Assembly: GCF_013602415.1 (NCBI RefSeq)
Contig: NZ_WPAG02000002.1
Location: 5,025,480 to 5,089,479, forward strand
Direction of reading: 5' to 3'
DNA from: Rhodococcus sp. B50
GTDB taxonomy: Bacteria > Actinomycetota > Actinomycetes > Mycobacteriales > Mycobacteriaceae
Length of the DNA: 64,000 nucleotides
The position numbers and the translations under genes are program-made. How positions within the stretch are numbered: the stretch's first letter is position 1; each line of letters starts with the position of its first letter. The notes beneath the pieces are model-generated. The model had not been told where the DNA came from. It made no database searches and worked only from the letters and a program-made list of their open reading frames with translations. This document shows, piece after piece, positions 16,728 to 24,740 of the stretch.

Positions 16728-17680
16728 GAACGCTTCCCCTTCAACTTCCTGACCTGTACTTTCTCGGCCATCTTCTCGACTGCGGAACGATGCCCCGTCG
16801 CCAGGCCACGACGGGTGACGTTGACCGCACCCGCGGCAGCGCCGAGACGCAGCGCGTCCTCGAACGTCGCACCCGCGGCATAGGCCGACGCGATGCCTGC
16901 GGTCATCGAATCGCCGGCGCCGTGATGATCCACCGTCTGCACCGAGGGGGCCTCCACCTCCCAGAGGTTCCCGTCGTCCAGTGCGATCGCCGGGTCGCCG
17001 GCCCGGGAGATGACCACCGAGGCGGCACCCTCGTCGTGGAGTTGGTGCATGGCCTCGATGAGATCGTCGAGCGCGTCGGACTCGGCACGACCGTCCTCGA
17101 TGAGATCCTCGTGGCTCACCTTCAGCACGGTCACCCCGCCTTCGAGGGCAGCGCCGAGGGTAGGGCCGGACAGGTCGGCCACGACCGGTATGCCCAGCGC
17201 CCCCAGATCGGAGCACAGCCGTGCGTACACCTCCGTGGGCACGGCTTCGTCGCAGTGCGGCCCACCCAGCATCGCGACCTTCGCACACATCGCGGACGCG
17301 AGTGACGCGCTGAACAGGTCGTCGGTCTCATGCCGGGTGAGTGCCGGCGGGGCGATCTCCACGATCTCCCTGCGTTCGCCTTCGCGACGGTCGTGGATGT
17401 AGGAACCGTTGGCCGACGCGGTCTCCACCGGATGCACCGTCAGGCCTTCCCGATTGATCATGTCCACGAGGATCGAACCCGATTCACCACCGAAGGGCCC
17501 GCACAGATGCACGTCCATTCCCAGAGTCGCGGCCATGCGCCCGATCCAGAAGCCCTGACCCCCCGGGTGGACGTGCAGCTCGGTGCTTCCGTCCGGTGCT
17601 TTCTCGAGCGTCACCGTGAGCAGGGGGGAAGGGGCGAAGACGAAGGCGTACGGGTTCGCGGACGGGTTCTCGGTTTCCAT
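16724..17680 (-). CDS. PfkB-family carbohydrate kinase
   Basis: 318-residue ribokinase/phosphofructokinase-B type kinase. The N-terminal PGGQGFWIGRMAATLG sits where the family has GGxxxN-type substrate binding. The C-terminal VDHHGAGDSMTAG has the catalytic Asp of the GAGD anion hole. It most resembles 1-phosphofructokinase-like members, but the sugar is uncertain. It leads a two-gene operon with surE. The -10 of a GTGT-N16-GGGTAT promoter ends 10 bases before the ATG, suggesting a leaderless transcript. Confidence 0.88.
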   Translation of the reverse strand: METENPSANPYAFVFAPSPLLTVTLEKAPDGSTELHVHPGGQGFWIGRMAATLGMDVHLCGPFGGESGSILVDMINREGLTVHPVETASANGSYIHDRREGERREIVEIAPPALTRHETDDLFSASLASAMCAKVAMLGGPHCDEAVPTEVYARLCSDLGALGIPVVADLSGPTLGAALEGGVTVLKVSHEDLIEDGRAESDALDDLIEAMHQLHDEGAASVVISRAGDPAIALDDGNLWEVEAPSVQTVDHHGAGDSMTAGIASAYAAGATFEDALRLGAAAGAVNVTRRGLATGHRSAVEKMAEKVQVRKLKGKRS

Positions 17681-17690
17681 GCCGGTCCGT

Positions 17691-17716
17691 ATACCCCCTC
17701 CGAACAGCTATGACAC
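17691..17716 (-). promoter_or_regulatory. SigF-type promoter of pfkB-surE
   Basis: Reading leftwards: GTGT at 17716-17713, 16 bases, GGGTAT at 17696-17691. It is one half of a divergent pair with the next promoter; both carry GTGT. Confidence 0.6.
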
Positions 17717-17724
17717 CCGATCTC

Positions 17725-17750
17725 GTGTGACATCTGCGGTGGCGGGGTAT
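17725..17750 (+). promoter_or_regulatory. SigF-type promoter of the SRPBCC-FAD dehydrogenase operon
   Basis: GTGT at 17725-17728, 16 bases, GGGTAT at 17745-17750, 45 bases before ATG 17796. Its -35 lies eight bases from that of the divergent promoter. Confidence 0.65.
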
Positions 17751-17795
17751 GCGTCAGCCGCAAGCGAGCTGTCGTCCAGGGGATGAGGAGCGGGC

Positions 17796-18239
17796 ATGGC
17801 CAGGATCGCGACGATCGAGACTTCGGTGGCGCCGGCGCGAGTGTGGGAGATCCTCGCGGACGGCTGGCGGTACGCGGGATGGGTCGTGGGGGCGTCCCGC
17901 ATTCGGGCGGTGGACCAGGCGTGGCCCGAAACGGGTACACGGATCCACCACTCGGTGGGCCTCTGGCCGTTCCTGCTCGACGACCACACCGAGGTCTGCG
18001 CGATGGTGCCCGAGCGAGAACTCGTGCTGCGCGCACGCGCCTGGCTGTTCGGTAAAGCCGAGATAGCGATCACCGTCGAACCTACACACGAAGGCGGTAC
18101 GCGCGTGGCGATGGCCGAGCACATCGTCGCGGGACCGTACGCACACGTCCCCGATCGTGTTCAGGAGGAACTGGTGTTGCCACGGAACCAGGAATGTCTG
18201 CGGCGGCTGGTGCTGCTCGCCGAAGGCGCCACCGAATGA
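17796..18239 (+). CDS. SRPBCC (polyketide cyclase/START-like) protein
   Basis: 147-residue START-fold protein with the typical N-terminal APARVWEILADGWRYAGWV block. Such proteins bind hydrophobic ligands. The stop overlaps the start of the FAD dehydrogenase gene (ATGA), so the pair is coupled and may act on the same lipid-like substrate. No catalytic residues can be assigned. Confidence 0.85.
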   Translation: MARIATIETSVAPARVWEILADGWRYAGWVVGASRIRAVDQAWPETGTRIHHSVGLWPFLLDDHTEVCAMVPERELVLRARAWLFGKAEIAITVEPTHEGGTRVAMAEHIVAGPYAHVPDRVQEELVLPRNQECLRRLVLLAEGATE

Positions 18240-19828
18240 GCGACACGACGGTCGATGCGGTCGTCATCGGGGCCGGGCAGAACGGCCTGACGGCCGCCGC
18301 GGTACTCGCCGACGCCGGGTGGGACGTCCTCGTGCTCGAAGAGCAACCCGAGCCCGGCGGGGCGGTACGCAGCGCCGAACTCCATCCCGGATTCCGTGCC
18401 GATCTGTTCAGCGCGTTCTATCCCCTCGGTGTGGCCTCACCTGCCTTCCAGGCCCTCGATCTGGAGTCGCACGGCCTCCGGTGGGCGCGATCGCCCAAGG
18501 CATTCGGTCATCCGCTCGGGCCGGACGACGAGGACGCGATCGTCGTCTCGCCGGATCCGGCGGACACGGCAGCCGATCTCGAGCGCCGCTGCGTCGGTGA
18601 CGGTGCGGCGTGGCTGGCGCTGTTCGAACAGTGGAAACAGGTGCGCGGCGCACTGCTCGAACTGCTCCTCGGACCCTTTCCACCGGTTCGGGGCTCCGTG
18701 GACCTGCTACGGACCATGAAGACGGGGGACCTGCTGCGCTACGCACGCATGCTCGCGTTGCCCGTCACCCGGATGTCCGCCGAACTGTTCGGTGGTTCGT
18801 CGGCGAGGCTGCTGCTCCTGGGCAATGCGATGCACGCCGACACGCCGCCCGAAGCGCCCGGCAGCGGCGTCATGGGGTACATGCTCACTATGCTCGCGCA
18901 GGACGTCGGCTTCCCCGCCCCGGTCGGTGGCGCGGGGGCCCTCACCGACGCGCTGGTCCGGCGTGGCAGCTCGGTGGGTGCCGAACTGCGATGCAACTCG
19001 CCCGTGGTCGGCGTGGAGGTGCAGGCCGGGAAGGTGTCCGCCGTGCGCACCGCGGGTGGTGACCGGGTGAGGGTGCGACGCGCCGTCCTCGCCGACGTCT
19101 CGGCTCCCGCTCTGTACACGCAGCTCCTGCCGGCCGACGCCGTCGGTTCGCGCGTGCTCGACGACCTCCGGAAGTTCGAATGGGACACCCCGGTGGTGAA
19201 GGTGAACTACGCTCTCGACGGCCGCGTGCCGTGGCGTTCGCCGTCGCTGAGTGGTGCCGGCACCGTGCACGTCGGTGCCGACACGAACGCGATGATCAGG
19301 TGGTCGGCCGATCTGTCCACCGGCGTCGTCCCCGAATCGCCCTTCCTGTTGTTCGGGCAGATGACCACGACCGACGCCACGCGGTCGCCGGAGGGAACCG
19401 AAAGCTGCTGGGCCTACACACATCTGCCGCGTGGCGTCACCGACGACGCGGCAGCCGATCTCCTCGCCGAACGCGTCGACGCGCAACTCGAGTCCTACGC
19501 ACCGGGATTCGGTGCACGTGTGGTCGGGCGACACGTACAGCGACCCGGTGACCTCGAAGCGGCCGACGCGAATCTCGTCGGCGGCGCCGTCAACGGGGGA
19601 ACCGCGCAGGTCCACCAACAGTTGTTCCTCCGGCCCACTCCTGGATTCGGCGGACCGCGAACTCCGGTCGACGGTGTGTATCTCGCCGGCGCGGGTGCGC
19701 ATCCGGGCGGTGGAGTCCACGGTATGGGTGGCTGGAACGCCGCACACGCCGCGCTCGCGGACGGGAAACGCACAGCTCCGGTGACCCGTCGCGTGCGAAA
19801 TGTTGCCCGTCGGGTGCTGTTCTCGTGA
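18236..19828 (+). CDS. phytoene-desaturase-like FAD dehydrogenase
   Basis: 530-residue FAD-dependent amine oxidase/carotenoid-desaturase family protein. The N-terminal VIGAGQNGLTAAAVLADAGW is the FAD-binding motif and EEQPEPGGAVRS follows. The C-terminal GVYLAGAGAHPGGGVHGMGGWNAA is the family's second FAD motif. No phytoene synthase is present nearby, so a carotenoid role is only a family-based guess. It is coupled by ATGA overlap to the SRPBCC gene under a SigF-type promoter. Confidence 0.88.
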   Translation: MSDTTVDAVVIGAGQNGLTAAAVLADAGWDVLVLEEQPEPGGAVRSAELHPGFRADLFSAFYPLGVASPAFQALDLESHGLRWARSPKAFGHPLGPDDEDAIVVSPDPADTAADLERRCVGDGAAWLALFEQWKQVRGALLELLLGPFPPVRGSVDLLRTMKTGDLLRYARMLALPVTRMSAELFGGSSARLLLLGNAMHADTPPEAPGSGVMGYMLTMLAQDVGFPAPVGGAGALTDALVRRGSSVGAELRCNSPVVGVEVQAGKVSAVRTAGGDRVRVRRAVLADVSAPALYTQLLPADAVGSRVLDDLRKFEWDTPVVKVNYALDGRVPWRSPSLSGAGTVHVGADTNAMIRWSADLSTGVVPESPFLLFGQMTTTDATRSPEGTESCWAYTHLPRGVTDDAAADLLAERVDAQLESYAPGFGARVVGRHVQRPGDLEAADANLVGGAVNGGTAQVHQQLFLRPTPGFGGPRTPVDGVYLAGAGAHPGGGVHGMGGWNAAHAALADGKRTAPVTRRVRNVARRVLFS

Positions 19829-19858
19829 CACAGGGCGCCGCTCGCGGATCGGTGGCGT

Positions 19859-19884
19859 GTTTCACACGGAAGTCGTGCGGGTAT
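19859..19884 (+). promoter_or_regulatory. SigF-type promoter (full match)
   Basis: GTTT at 19859-19862, 16 bases, GGGTAT at 19879-19884, about 82 bases before the methyltransferase GTG at 19967. All consensus bases match. Confidence 0.75.
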
Positions 19885-19966
19885 CCGCCCGCGAACGGAC
19901 GGATCCGGGTCTTCGGCCCGGTGTGGTGGAGATGCCGTCGGGCTCGAGATACCGAGGTGGTGTGAC

Positions 19967-20653
19967 GTGACAGCTTCCCTGGCGCTGGACGGATCGGATT
20001 CGCCGCGGGTATGGCGCCTTCCGGGTGTGTACCGCCCCCAGGAGGATTCGTATCTGCTCGCAGGTGCGCTTGCGGACGCAGGCGGCACGAAAGGTGCGAA
20101 GGTACTCGACTTCTGTACCGGGACAGGGTTTCTGGCGGTGAATGCTGCCATCCTCGGTGCTTCCTCGGTGACGGCCTTCGACATCAACCCACGCGCGGTG
20201 CTCAGTGCACGCCTCAACGCGTGGGCGCGTCGACTGCCGATCCGTGCCCGGCAGGGGGGCCTGGACGAGGCGTTGCGCCACGGTCCGTTCGATGTCGTGC
20301 TGTCGAACCCGCCGTATGTTCCATGTGAGGGCGAAAGCCGTGATCCGCGCTGGGATGCCGGCGCCGACGGACGCTGCGTTCTCGATCCGCTGTGCGACAG
20401 CCTGCCCTCGTTGCTCGCTCCGGGCGGATTCGCGCTGATCGTGCACTCCGAGTTCTCCGGTGTGGATGCGACGGTGTCCCGTCTGCGCGATGCGGATCTC
20501 AAGGCGTCCGTCGTCGCCCGTAGCCGGATCCCCTTCGGGCCGGTACTCCGCAGCCGCGCCGGATATCTGTACTCGTCACAGCTGGCGGAACCAGGGGCTC
20601 TCACCGAGGAAATGGTGGTCGTGCGCGCCGACCGTCCCCACACGAGGAGTTGA
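19967..20653 (+). CDS. HemK-like class I methyltransferase
   Basis: 228-residue S-adenosylmethionine methyltransferase. Motif I reads LDFCTGTGFLAVNAA (about residues 46-60). SNPPYVPC near 110 is the NPPY motif of N-methyltransferases acting on glutamine or adenine amino groups. It is shorter than true PrmC and lacks the usual N-terminal domain, so the target is unknown. The next gene, a CDGSH protein, starts four bases after its stop, indicating an operon. Confidence 0.85.
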   Translation: MTASLALDGSDSPRVWRLPGVYRPQEDSYLLAGALADAGGTKGAKVLDFCTGTGFLAVNAAILGASSVTAFDINPRAVLSARLNAWARRLPIRARQGGLDEALRHGPFDVVLSNPPYVPCEGESRDPRWDAGADGRCVLDPLCDSLPSLLAPGGFALIVHSEFSGVDATVSRLRDADLKASVVARSRIPFGPVLRSRAGYLYSSQLAEPGALTEEMVVVRADRPHTRS

Positions 20654-20657
20654 GAAC

Positions 20658-20924
20658 GTGAGCAGGGCACCGAAGATCACGCAGTTCACCGCGGACGGTG
20701 AACGGGAAGCACACGTGGTGCGGCAGGTGCGGGGTGGCCCGGCCCTCGTCGAGGGCCCGGTTCGGATCGTCGCCGAGGACGGCGCCGAGACCGTGTCGGA
20801 CCGATTCGTGGTGGCTGTGTGCCGTTGTCACCGGAGCGCCTTGTACCCCCTCTGCGACACCAGTCATCGCGCTCTCCGGACGCCGAAGACGGCGGCTGCG
20901 CGCACCGATACCGAACATCACTGA
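20658..20924 (+). CDS. CDGSH iron-sulfur protein
   Basis: 88-residue protein with one CDGSH-type motif, C-R-C-H-R-S-x4-P-L-C-D-T-S-H at about residues 56-71. The three Cys and one His bind a [2Fe-2S] cluster as in mitoNEET-like proteins. No membrane anchor. GTG 20658 lies just after the methyltransferase stop. Likely a redox-sensing or electron-transfer role; co-expressed with the methyltransferase from a SigF-type promoter. Confidence 0.88.
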   Translation: MSRAPKITQFTADGEREAHVVRQVRGGPALVEGPVRIVAEDGAETVSDRFVVAVCRCHRSALYPLCDTSHRALRTPKTAAARTDTEHH

Positions 20925-21048
20925 GACGGAACCGCGAGTCCGGGCCGGTCCCTGCACGGGGGCCGCCCGGATGTCGTCCTGGGGAGTGCGGTCGGCCGGT
21001 CGAGGCGTCCTACGGGTGCACGTCCGGCGGTGGACGGTCCGGATACGA

Positions 21049-21082
21049 CGGATCCCGGGTGCTCGGAAGCACCCGGGATCCG
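21049..21082. terminator. bidirectional terminator
   Basis: Perfect 15-bp stem (21049-21063 with 21068-21082), 4-base loop, between the CDGSH gene and the convergent DUF6131 gene. The rest of the 20925-21133 gap shows nothing else. Confidence 0.8.
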
Positions 21083-21133
21083 AACTCCGGCCTCGTGCCG
21101 GACGTCTCCTTCCGGCACGGACGATCGAAGGGG

Positions 21134-21289
21134 TCAGTACCAGTGTGCGCGTCCGCCGATCGCACGGCCCGTCGCGCCCAGGATCGCAAGGATCACGCCG
21201 ATCACCAGGAGTATCACTCCGAGTGTGGTGAGGATCGAGATGCCCGTGAAGAACCCCACCACCAACAGAATCAGACCCAGAATGATCAT
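21134..21289 (-). CDS. DUF6131-type hydrophobic peptide
   Basis: 51 residues, two transmembrane helices joined by a short Gly/Thr turn, ending GRAIGGRAHWY, a layout I recognise as DUF6131. ATG 21289 (MIILGLILLV) is preferred because AGGTGG lies five bases upstream; an in-frame ATG at 21310 would add seven residues. Divergent from dps, and both have SigF-type promoters. Confidence 0.8.
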   Translation of the reverse strand: MIILGLILLVVGFFTGISILTTLGVILLVIGVILAILGATGRAIGGRAHWY

Positions 21290-21346
21290 TGTCGCCACCT
21301 CAGATGTCATGTCCGAGACCTGGAAGTCTCGGAGCCCGGCGATCGA

Positions 21347-21372
21347 ATAACCGGGTTGGTCCGTTTCCAAAC
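21347..21372 (-). promoter_or_regulatory. SigF-type promoter of the DUF6131 gene
   Basis: Reading leftwards: GTTT at 21372-21369, 16 bases, GGTTAT at 21352-21347; one mismatch. Confidence 0.6.
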
Positions 21373-21442
21373 GTTTGTGACAGGAGAAATTCGGACGAAA
21401 GTCCTTCCGGCGCCGGCCGAAGGTCGTCGAGCGAGCCCGAAT

Positions 21443-21469
21443 GTTTGGATCTTGCCGTGTCTCGGGTAT
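21443..21469 (+). promoter_or_regulatory. SigF-type promoter of dps (full match)
   Basis: GTTT at 21443-21446, 17 bases, GGGTAT at 21464-21469, 39 bases before ATG 21509. Confidence 0.75.
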
Positions 21470-21508
21470 TCGCCTGCCGACACACCCGAGAGCATTCTGG
21501 AGGAAGAT

Positions 21509-22054
21509 ATGTCGAAGTCGAGCTACACGGTCCCCGGCCTGAGCGATGCCGACGGCTCGCGCACCGCGCAGATTCTCCAGGAGCGCCTGAGTGCCTACAA
21601 CGACCTGCACCTCACGCTGAAGCACATCCACTGGAACGTCGTCGGCCCTAACTTCATCGGCGTCCACGAGATGATCGACCCGCAGGTCGAGCTCGTACGC
21701 GGCTACGCGGACGAAGTCGCCGAGCGGATCGCCGCGCTCGGTGCGTCCCCCAAGGGCACACCCGGCGCCATCGAGAAGAACCGCACGTGGGACGACTACT
21801 CGGTCGGCCGTGACACTGCGCAGGCGCACCTCGCCGCCCTCGATCTCGTCTACGACGGGCTGATCACCGACAACCGTAAGGCCATCGACGAGGTCGGCAA
21901 GCTGGATCCGATCACCGAGGACGTCCTGATCGGCCAGACCGGTCAGCTCGAGAAGTTCCAGTGGTTCGTCCGTGCACACCTGGAGAACGCGTCCGGCGCT
22001 CTCTCGAACGCGGACGCGAAGACGGAGAAGGACGCAGCGGAATCGGCCCGCTGA
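21509..22054 (+). CDS. dps: Dps DNA-binding ferritin-like protein
   Basis: 181-residue mini-ferritin that stores iron, uses hydrogen peroxide to oxidise it and protects DNA. The ferroxidase signature is visible as HIHWNVVGPNF followed by VHEMIDPQ (about residues 37-58). The C-terminal tail is Lys/Asp/Ala-rich, as in mycobacterial Dps. GGAGGAAG at 21499-21506 supports the ATG. A SigF-type promoter precedes it and an epimerase-like gene follows 34 bases later. Confidence 0.95.
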   Translation: MSKSSYTVPGLSDADGSRTAQILQERLSAYNDLHLTLKHIHWNVVGPNFIGVHEMIDPQVELVRGYADEVAERIAALGASPKGTPGAIEKNRTWDDYSVGRDTAQAHLAALDLVYDGLITDNRKAIDEVGKLDPITEDVLIGQTGQLEKFQWFVRAHLENASGALSNADAKTEKDAAESAR

Positions 22055-22088
22055 CCGAGACACTCGGACGACACGGACGGCGCTGACG

Positions 22089-23195
22089 ATGCAGATGGCC
22101 TCGACGTCCCGGACCGGACTGCCACGACGCATCGTCGTCACCGGAGCGAGCGGAAACGTCGGCACGGCGCTTCTGCGCCGGCTGGCCGCTCATCCCGCAC
22201 AACTCGATATCGTCGCGATCGCGCGCCGGATTCCTCCGGCGCGCGATCCGTATTCGGCGGCGACGTGGTGTGCCGTCGACCTCGCGGATCCCGATGCCGC
22301 ACAGGTGCTGGCGCCGATCTTCGCGGGAGCCGATGCCGTCGTCCACCTGGCGTGGGGATTCCAGCCCTCACACCGCCGCGACTACCTCCGCCGGGTCGCC
22401 GTGGACGGTACCCGCGCCGTGCTGACCGCCGCTGCCGACACCGGTGTCGGGCACGTGATCCACATGTCCTCGGCCGCCGTCTACTCCGGGGGCGCATACG
22501 GCCGGGAAGTCGACGAGTCGTGGGCCCGCGACGGTGTGCCCACCTGCGTGTACAGCGTCGACAAGGTCGCGGCGGAGAAGTTCCTCGACGACTACGAGAC
22601 GGGTACGAGCGTTCCCGTTCTCACGCGCTTCCGGCCGGGGTTCATCGGACAACTGGTCTCCGGCTCGGGCCTCGAACGTTACGTGCTGCCCGAGTTCGTG
22701 CCCGCCGGCATCACGAACCACCTGCCGGTGATCCCGATCGACCACGGTCTCACCATTCCTGCCGTGCACTCCGACGATGTCGCGGACGCGCTGGTCGCCG
22801 CGCTCGAGCGTCGGGCGCCCGGTCCGTTCAATCTGGCGGCGCCGACTCCGGTGGGAGCGCGGGATTTCGCCGCTCCGTTCGATTGCCCCACGGCCCCGGT
22901 GCCGCGATGGGGGCTGTCGGTGCTCGCCGAAGCGACCTGGCGCCTCCGGCTGCAACCGGTGCAGGGTGGCTGGATCGACCTCGCGTACTCCTGCCCGCTG
23001 CTCGACTGCGGCAGGGCTCGGGAAGACCTCGGGTGGTCGCCGAAACACGATGGTCCGGATGTCTGGGCCGAGACGGTACGCGGAATGCGCAGCGCGACGG
23101 GCACGGACAGTCCTGTCCTTTCTCCGCGCAGCGCACGGCAACGCCTTGCCGCACTCGTCGAGCGTGGACCCATCGACCGTCGGATTCCGTCGTAA
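22089..23195 (+). CDS. NAD-dependent epimerase/dehydratase (extended SDR)
   Basis: 368 residues. The Rossmann motif TGASGNVG lies near residue 18-25. The active site is HMSSAAVYSGG with downstream YSVDKVAAEK (Y-x3-K, about residues 154-158). The substrate is unknown; such enzymes act on nucleotide sugars or other carbonyls. It is 34 bases downstream of dps and may be co-transcribed. ATG 22089, with ATG 22095 possible. Confidence 0.85.
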   Translation: MQMASTSRTGLPRRIVVTGASGNVGTALLRRLAAHPAQLDIVAIARRIPPARDPYSAATWCAVDLADPDAAQVLAPIFAGADAVVHLAWGFQPSHRRDYLRRVAVDGTRAVLTAAADTGVGHVIHMSSAAVYSGGAYGREVDESWARDGVPTCVYSVDKVAAEKFLDDYETGTSVPVLTRFRPGFIGQLVSGSGLERYVLPEFVPAGITNHLPVIPIDHGLTIPAVHSDDVADALVAALERRAPGPFNLAAPTPVGARDFAAPFDCPTAPVPRWGLSVLAEATWRLRLQPVQGGWIDLAYSCPLLDCGRAREDLGWSPKHDGPDVWAETVRGMRSATGTDSPVLSPRSARQRLAALVERGPIDRRIPS

Positions 23196-23241
23196 CACTT
23201 TCCGGCGCAGAATCATCCGCGTCCAGTTCGGTCGCCCTGTG

Positions 23242-23267
23242 GTTTCGCGGACGGCCGGATGCGGTAT
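23242..23267 (+). promoter_or_regulatory. SigF-type promoter, leaderless
   Basis: GTTT at 23242-23245, 16 bases, CGGTAT at 23262-23267. Only eight bases separate the -10 from ATG 23276, so transcription should begin at the start codon. Confidence 0.55.
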
Positions 23268-23275
23268 CCACGACC

Positions 23276-23548
23276 ATGACGAAACCATCGAATCGAGCTC
23301 ACGCTCCCACCACTGCTTCCCGAGCTTCGGGCTGGATCGGATACGCCTGCATCCTCGCGGGGATCGCCGTCGTCGCTCTCGTCCTCTACGCGGCGGGCGA
23401 CGGCTTCGAAGGATGGGTGCTCGTCGGTGCCGTCGCCGCGGCCGTGCTCATCGTCGTCGGCGTCGTGATGTCCGCTCTCAATCTCCGTCGACGCCGCCTC
23501 CGCGGCTCCGGTGGTACCCCTACACACGAACCCGGTCTCCTCGACTGA
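23276..23548 (+). CDS. small two-helix membrane protein with GFEGW motif
   Basis: 90 residues with two transmembrane helices (about 22-41 and 48-67) separated by GDGFEGW. The same arrangement and motif recur in the 73-residue protein at 27229, so the two are paralogues. Basic residues follow the second helix. Function unknown. No ribosome-binding site, in line with a leaderless mRNA. Confidence 0.75.
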   Translation: MTKPSNRAHAPTTASRASGWIGYACILAGIAVVALVLYAAGDGFEGWVLVGAVAAAVLIVVGVVMSALNLRRRRLRGSGGTPTHEPGLLD

Positions 23549-23566
23549 GCCGGATCCCGGCACGAA

Positions 23567-23609
23567 CGACGTGGAGCCTCGGGATGCAGTGCCCCGAGGC
23601 TCCACGTCG
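23567..23609. terminator. bidirectional terminator
   Basis: Perfect 17-bp stem (23567-23583 with 23593-23609) between convergent genes. Confidence 0.8.
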
Positions 23610-23627
23610 CTGCCGCGTGTCCGCCCC

Positions 23628-24647
23628 TCAGACCGGCGCCCCGGCCGGCGTGAGAAGCGAGCTGCGTCCCGCTGCCCAGCTGCCCAGTAGATGGCTCCCG
23701 AGCCGGCCCTCCAGGAACTCGATGGCCTGCGCGCCGAACGAGATGTCCTGCGCCCGAGCCGGATCCTGTTCGAGGATGTAACCCACCACGTCGTGCCGCA
23801 GGACGAGCTCGTGGACCGCGTCCGCCTCGATGTGCTCGGAGTAGAACAGGACGCACGCGTCGTCCGCACCCAGGCGTTCGAGCGCTTCGACCATGCGTCG
23901 GGCGCTCGGGGCGGTGGTGATCTCGGCGGCGGCGAACATGCCGACCAGCATCGGTGTGTACGCGCGGTGCAGGCCGCACAACGACATGAAGTTGACAGTG
24001 GCGAGGGTGACAGCAGGAACGACATCGAGATATCCCAGATAGTCGTCCTTCAGGCCGGCCGCGAGCAGCAGGTCGGCGAACAACCGCGAATGCATGCGCT
24101 CCGCGCGGCCGCCGCCGTACTCGTCGAACTCGACGGCGACCAGCGCAGCCTTCGCGCGACCGGACAGCCGGGGGATCGCGAGAGCGTGCGGGTCGGCCTC
24201 CTTGAGGTGGTAGATCGAGCGGTGGACGAAGAACTCGCGCATCATCTCCCACGTGCCGTTCGCGGCGAGTTCGTGGGAGACGCCCCACGAGTCGTCGGGT
24301 TCGCGGCACAGGTCCTCGAGGACGCTCTGCGGGTCGTCCGAGGCCGGTACGTCGGCACGCAACCGATCGAGGAAGATGCGTTCGAGCCGCGTCCGGACGC
24401 CGAGGGGGCCCGGTGCCCACTCCCATGCGGGGTCGACACCCGCGAAGCCGCGGTAGTGGAGCTCGTAGAGAACGGCCAGGGCGAGTTGGACGTCCTCGCC
24501 GTAGGCATCCGCGCCGTCGGTCGCGACGTCCCACGTAGCATCGTCCACCGGGCCGCCGAGTCGCTCGACGATCTCGGCGGAGATGGGTCCGCGGGGCGTG
24601 GGAAGCGGAGCGTCGTGCACATCGCACATCCGGGTCTCATGGGCCAT
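23628..24647 (-). CDS. iron-containing redox enzyme, heme-oxygenase-like fold
   Basis: 339 residues of the heme-oxygenase-like diiron oxidase group. Likely iron ligands: His in FFVHRSIYHLKEADPH, Glu and His in EFDEYGGGRAERMHSRLF, and the EHIEADAVHE block near residues 270-279. Members carry out oxidative decarboxylations or N-oxygenations on diverse substrates; the substrate here is unknown. ATG 24647 lies nine bases after the -10 of a SigF-type promoter. Confidence 0.82.
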   Translation of the reverse strand: MAHETRMCDVHDAPLPTPRGPISAEIVERLGGPVDDATWDVATDGADAYGEDVQLALAVLYELHYRGFAGVDPAWEWAPGPLGVRTRLERIFLDRLRADVPASDDPQSVLEDLCREPDDSWGVSHELAANGTWEMMREFFVHRSIYHLKEADPHALAIPRLSGRAKAALVAVEFDEYGGGRAERMHSRLFADLLLAAGLKDDYLGYLDVVPAVTLATVNFMSLCGLHRAYTPMLVGMFAAAEITTAPSARRMVEALERLGADDACVLFYSEHIEADAVHELVLRHDVVGYILEQDPARAQDISFGAQAIEFLEGRLGSHLLGSWAAGRSSLLTPAGAPV

Positions 24648-24656
24648 GCGGGCGGA

Positions 24657-24682
24657 TTACCCTCTCGGAGGCTCGCAAAAAC
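24657..24682 (-). promoter_or_regulatory. SigF-type promoter, leaderless
   Basis: Reading leftwards: GTTT at 24682-24679, 16 bases, GGGTAA at 24662-24657; nine bases to ATG 24647. Confidence 0.65.
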
Positions 24683-24704
24683 GACCCGGCGAGCGGTGCC
24701 GGCT

Positions 24705-24731
24705 GTGAATACCGGAACGGCCTGTGGGTAT
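24705..24731 (+). promoter_or_regulatory. SigF-like promoter, leaderless
   Basis: GTGA at 24705-24708, 17 bases, perfect GGGTAT at 24726-24731; nine bases to ATG 24741. The -35 is weak. Confidence 0.5.
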
Positions 24732-24740
24732 CCGGCGGCC

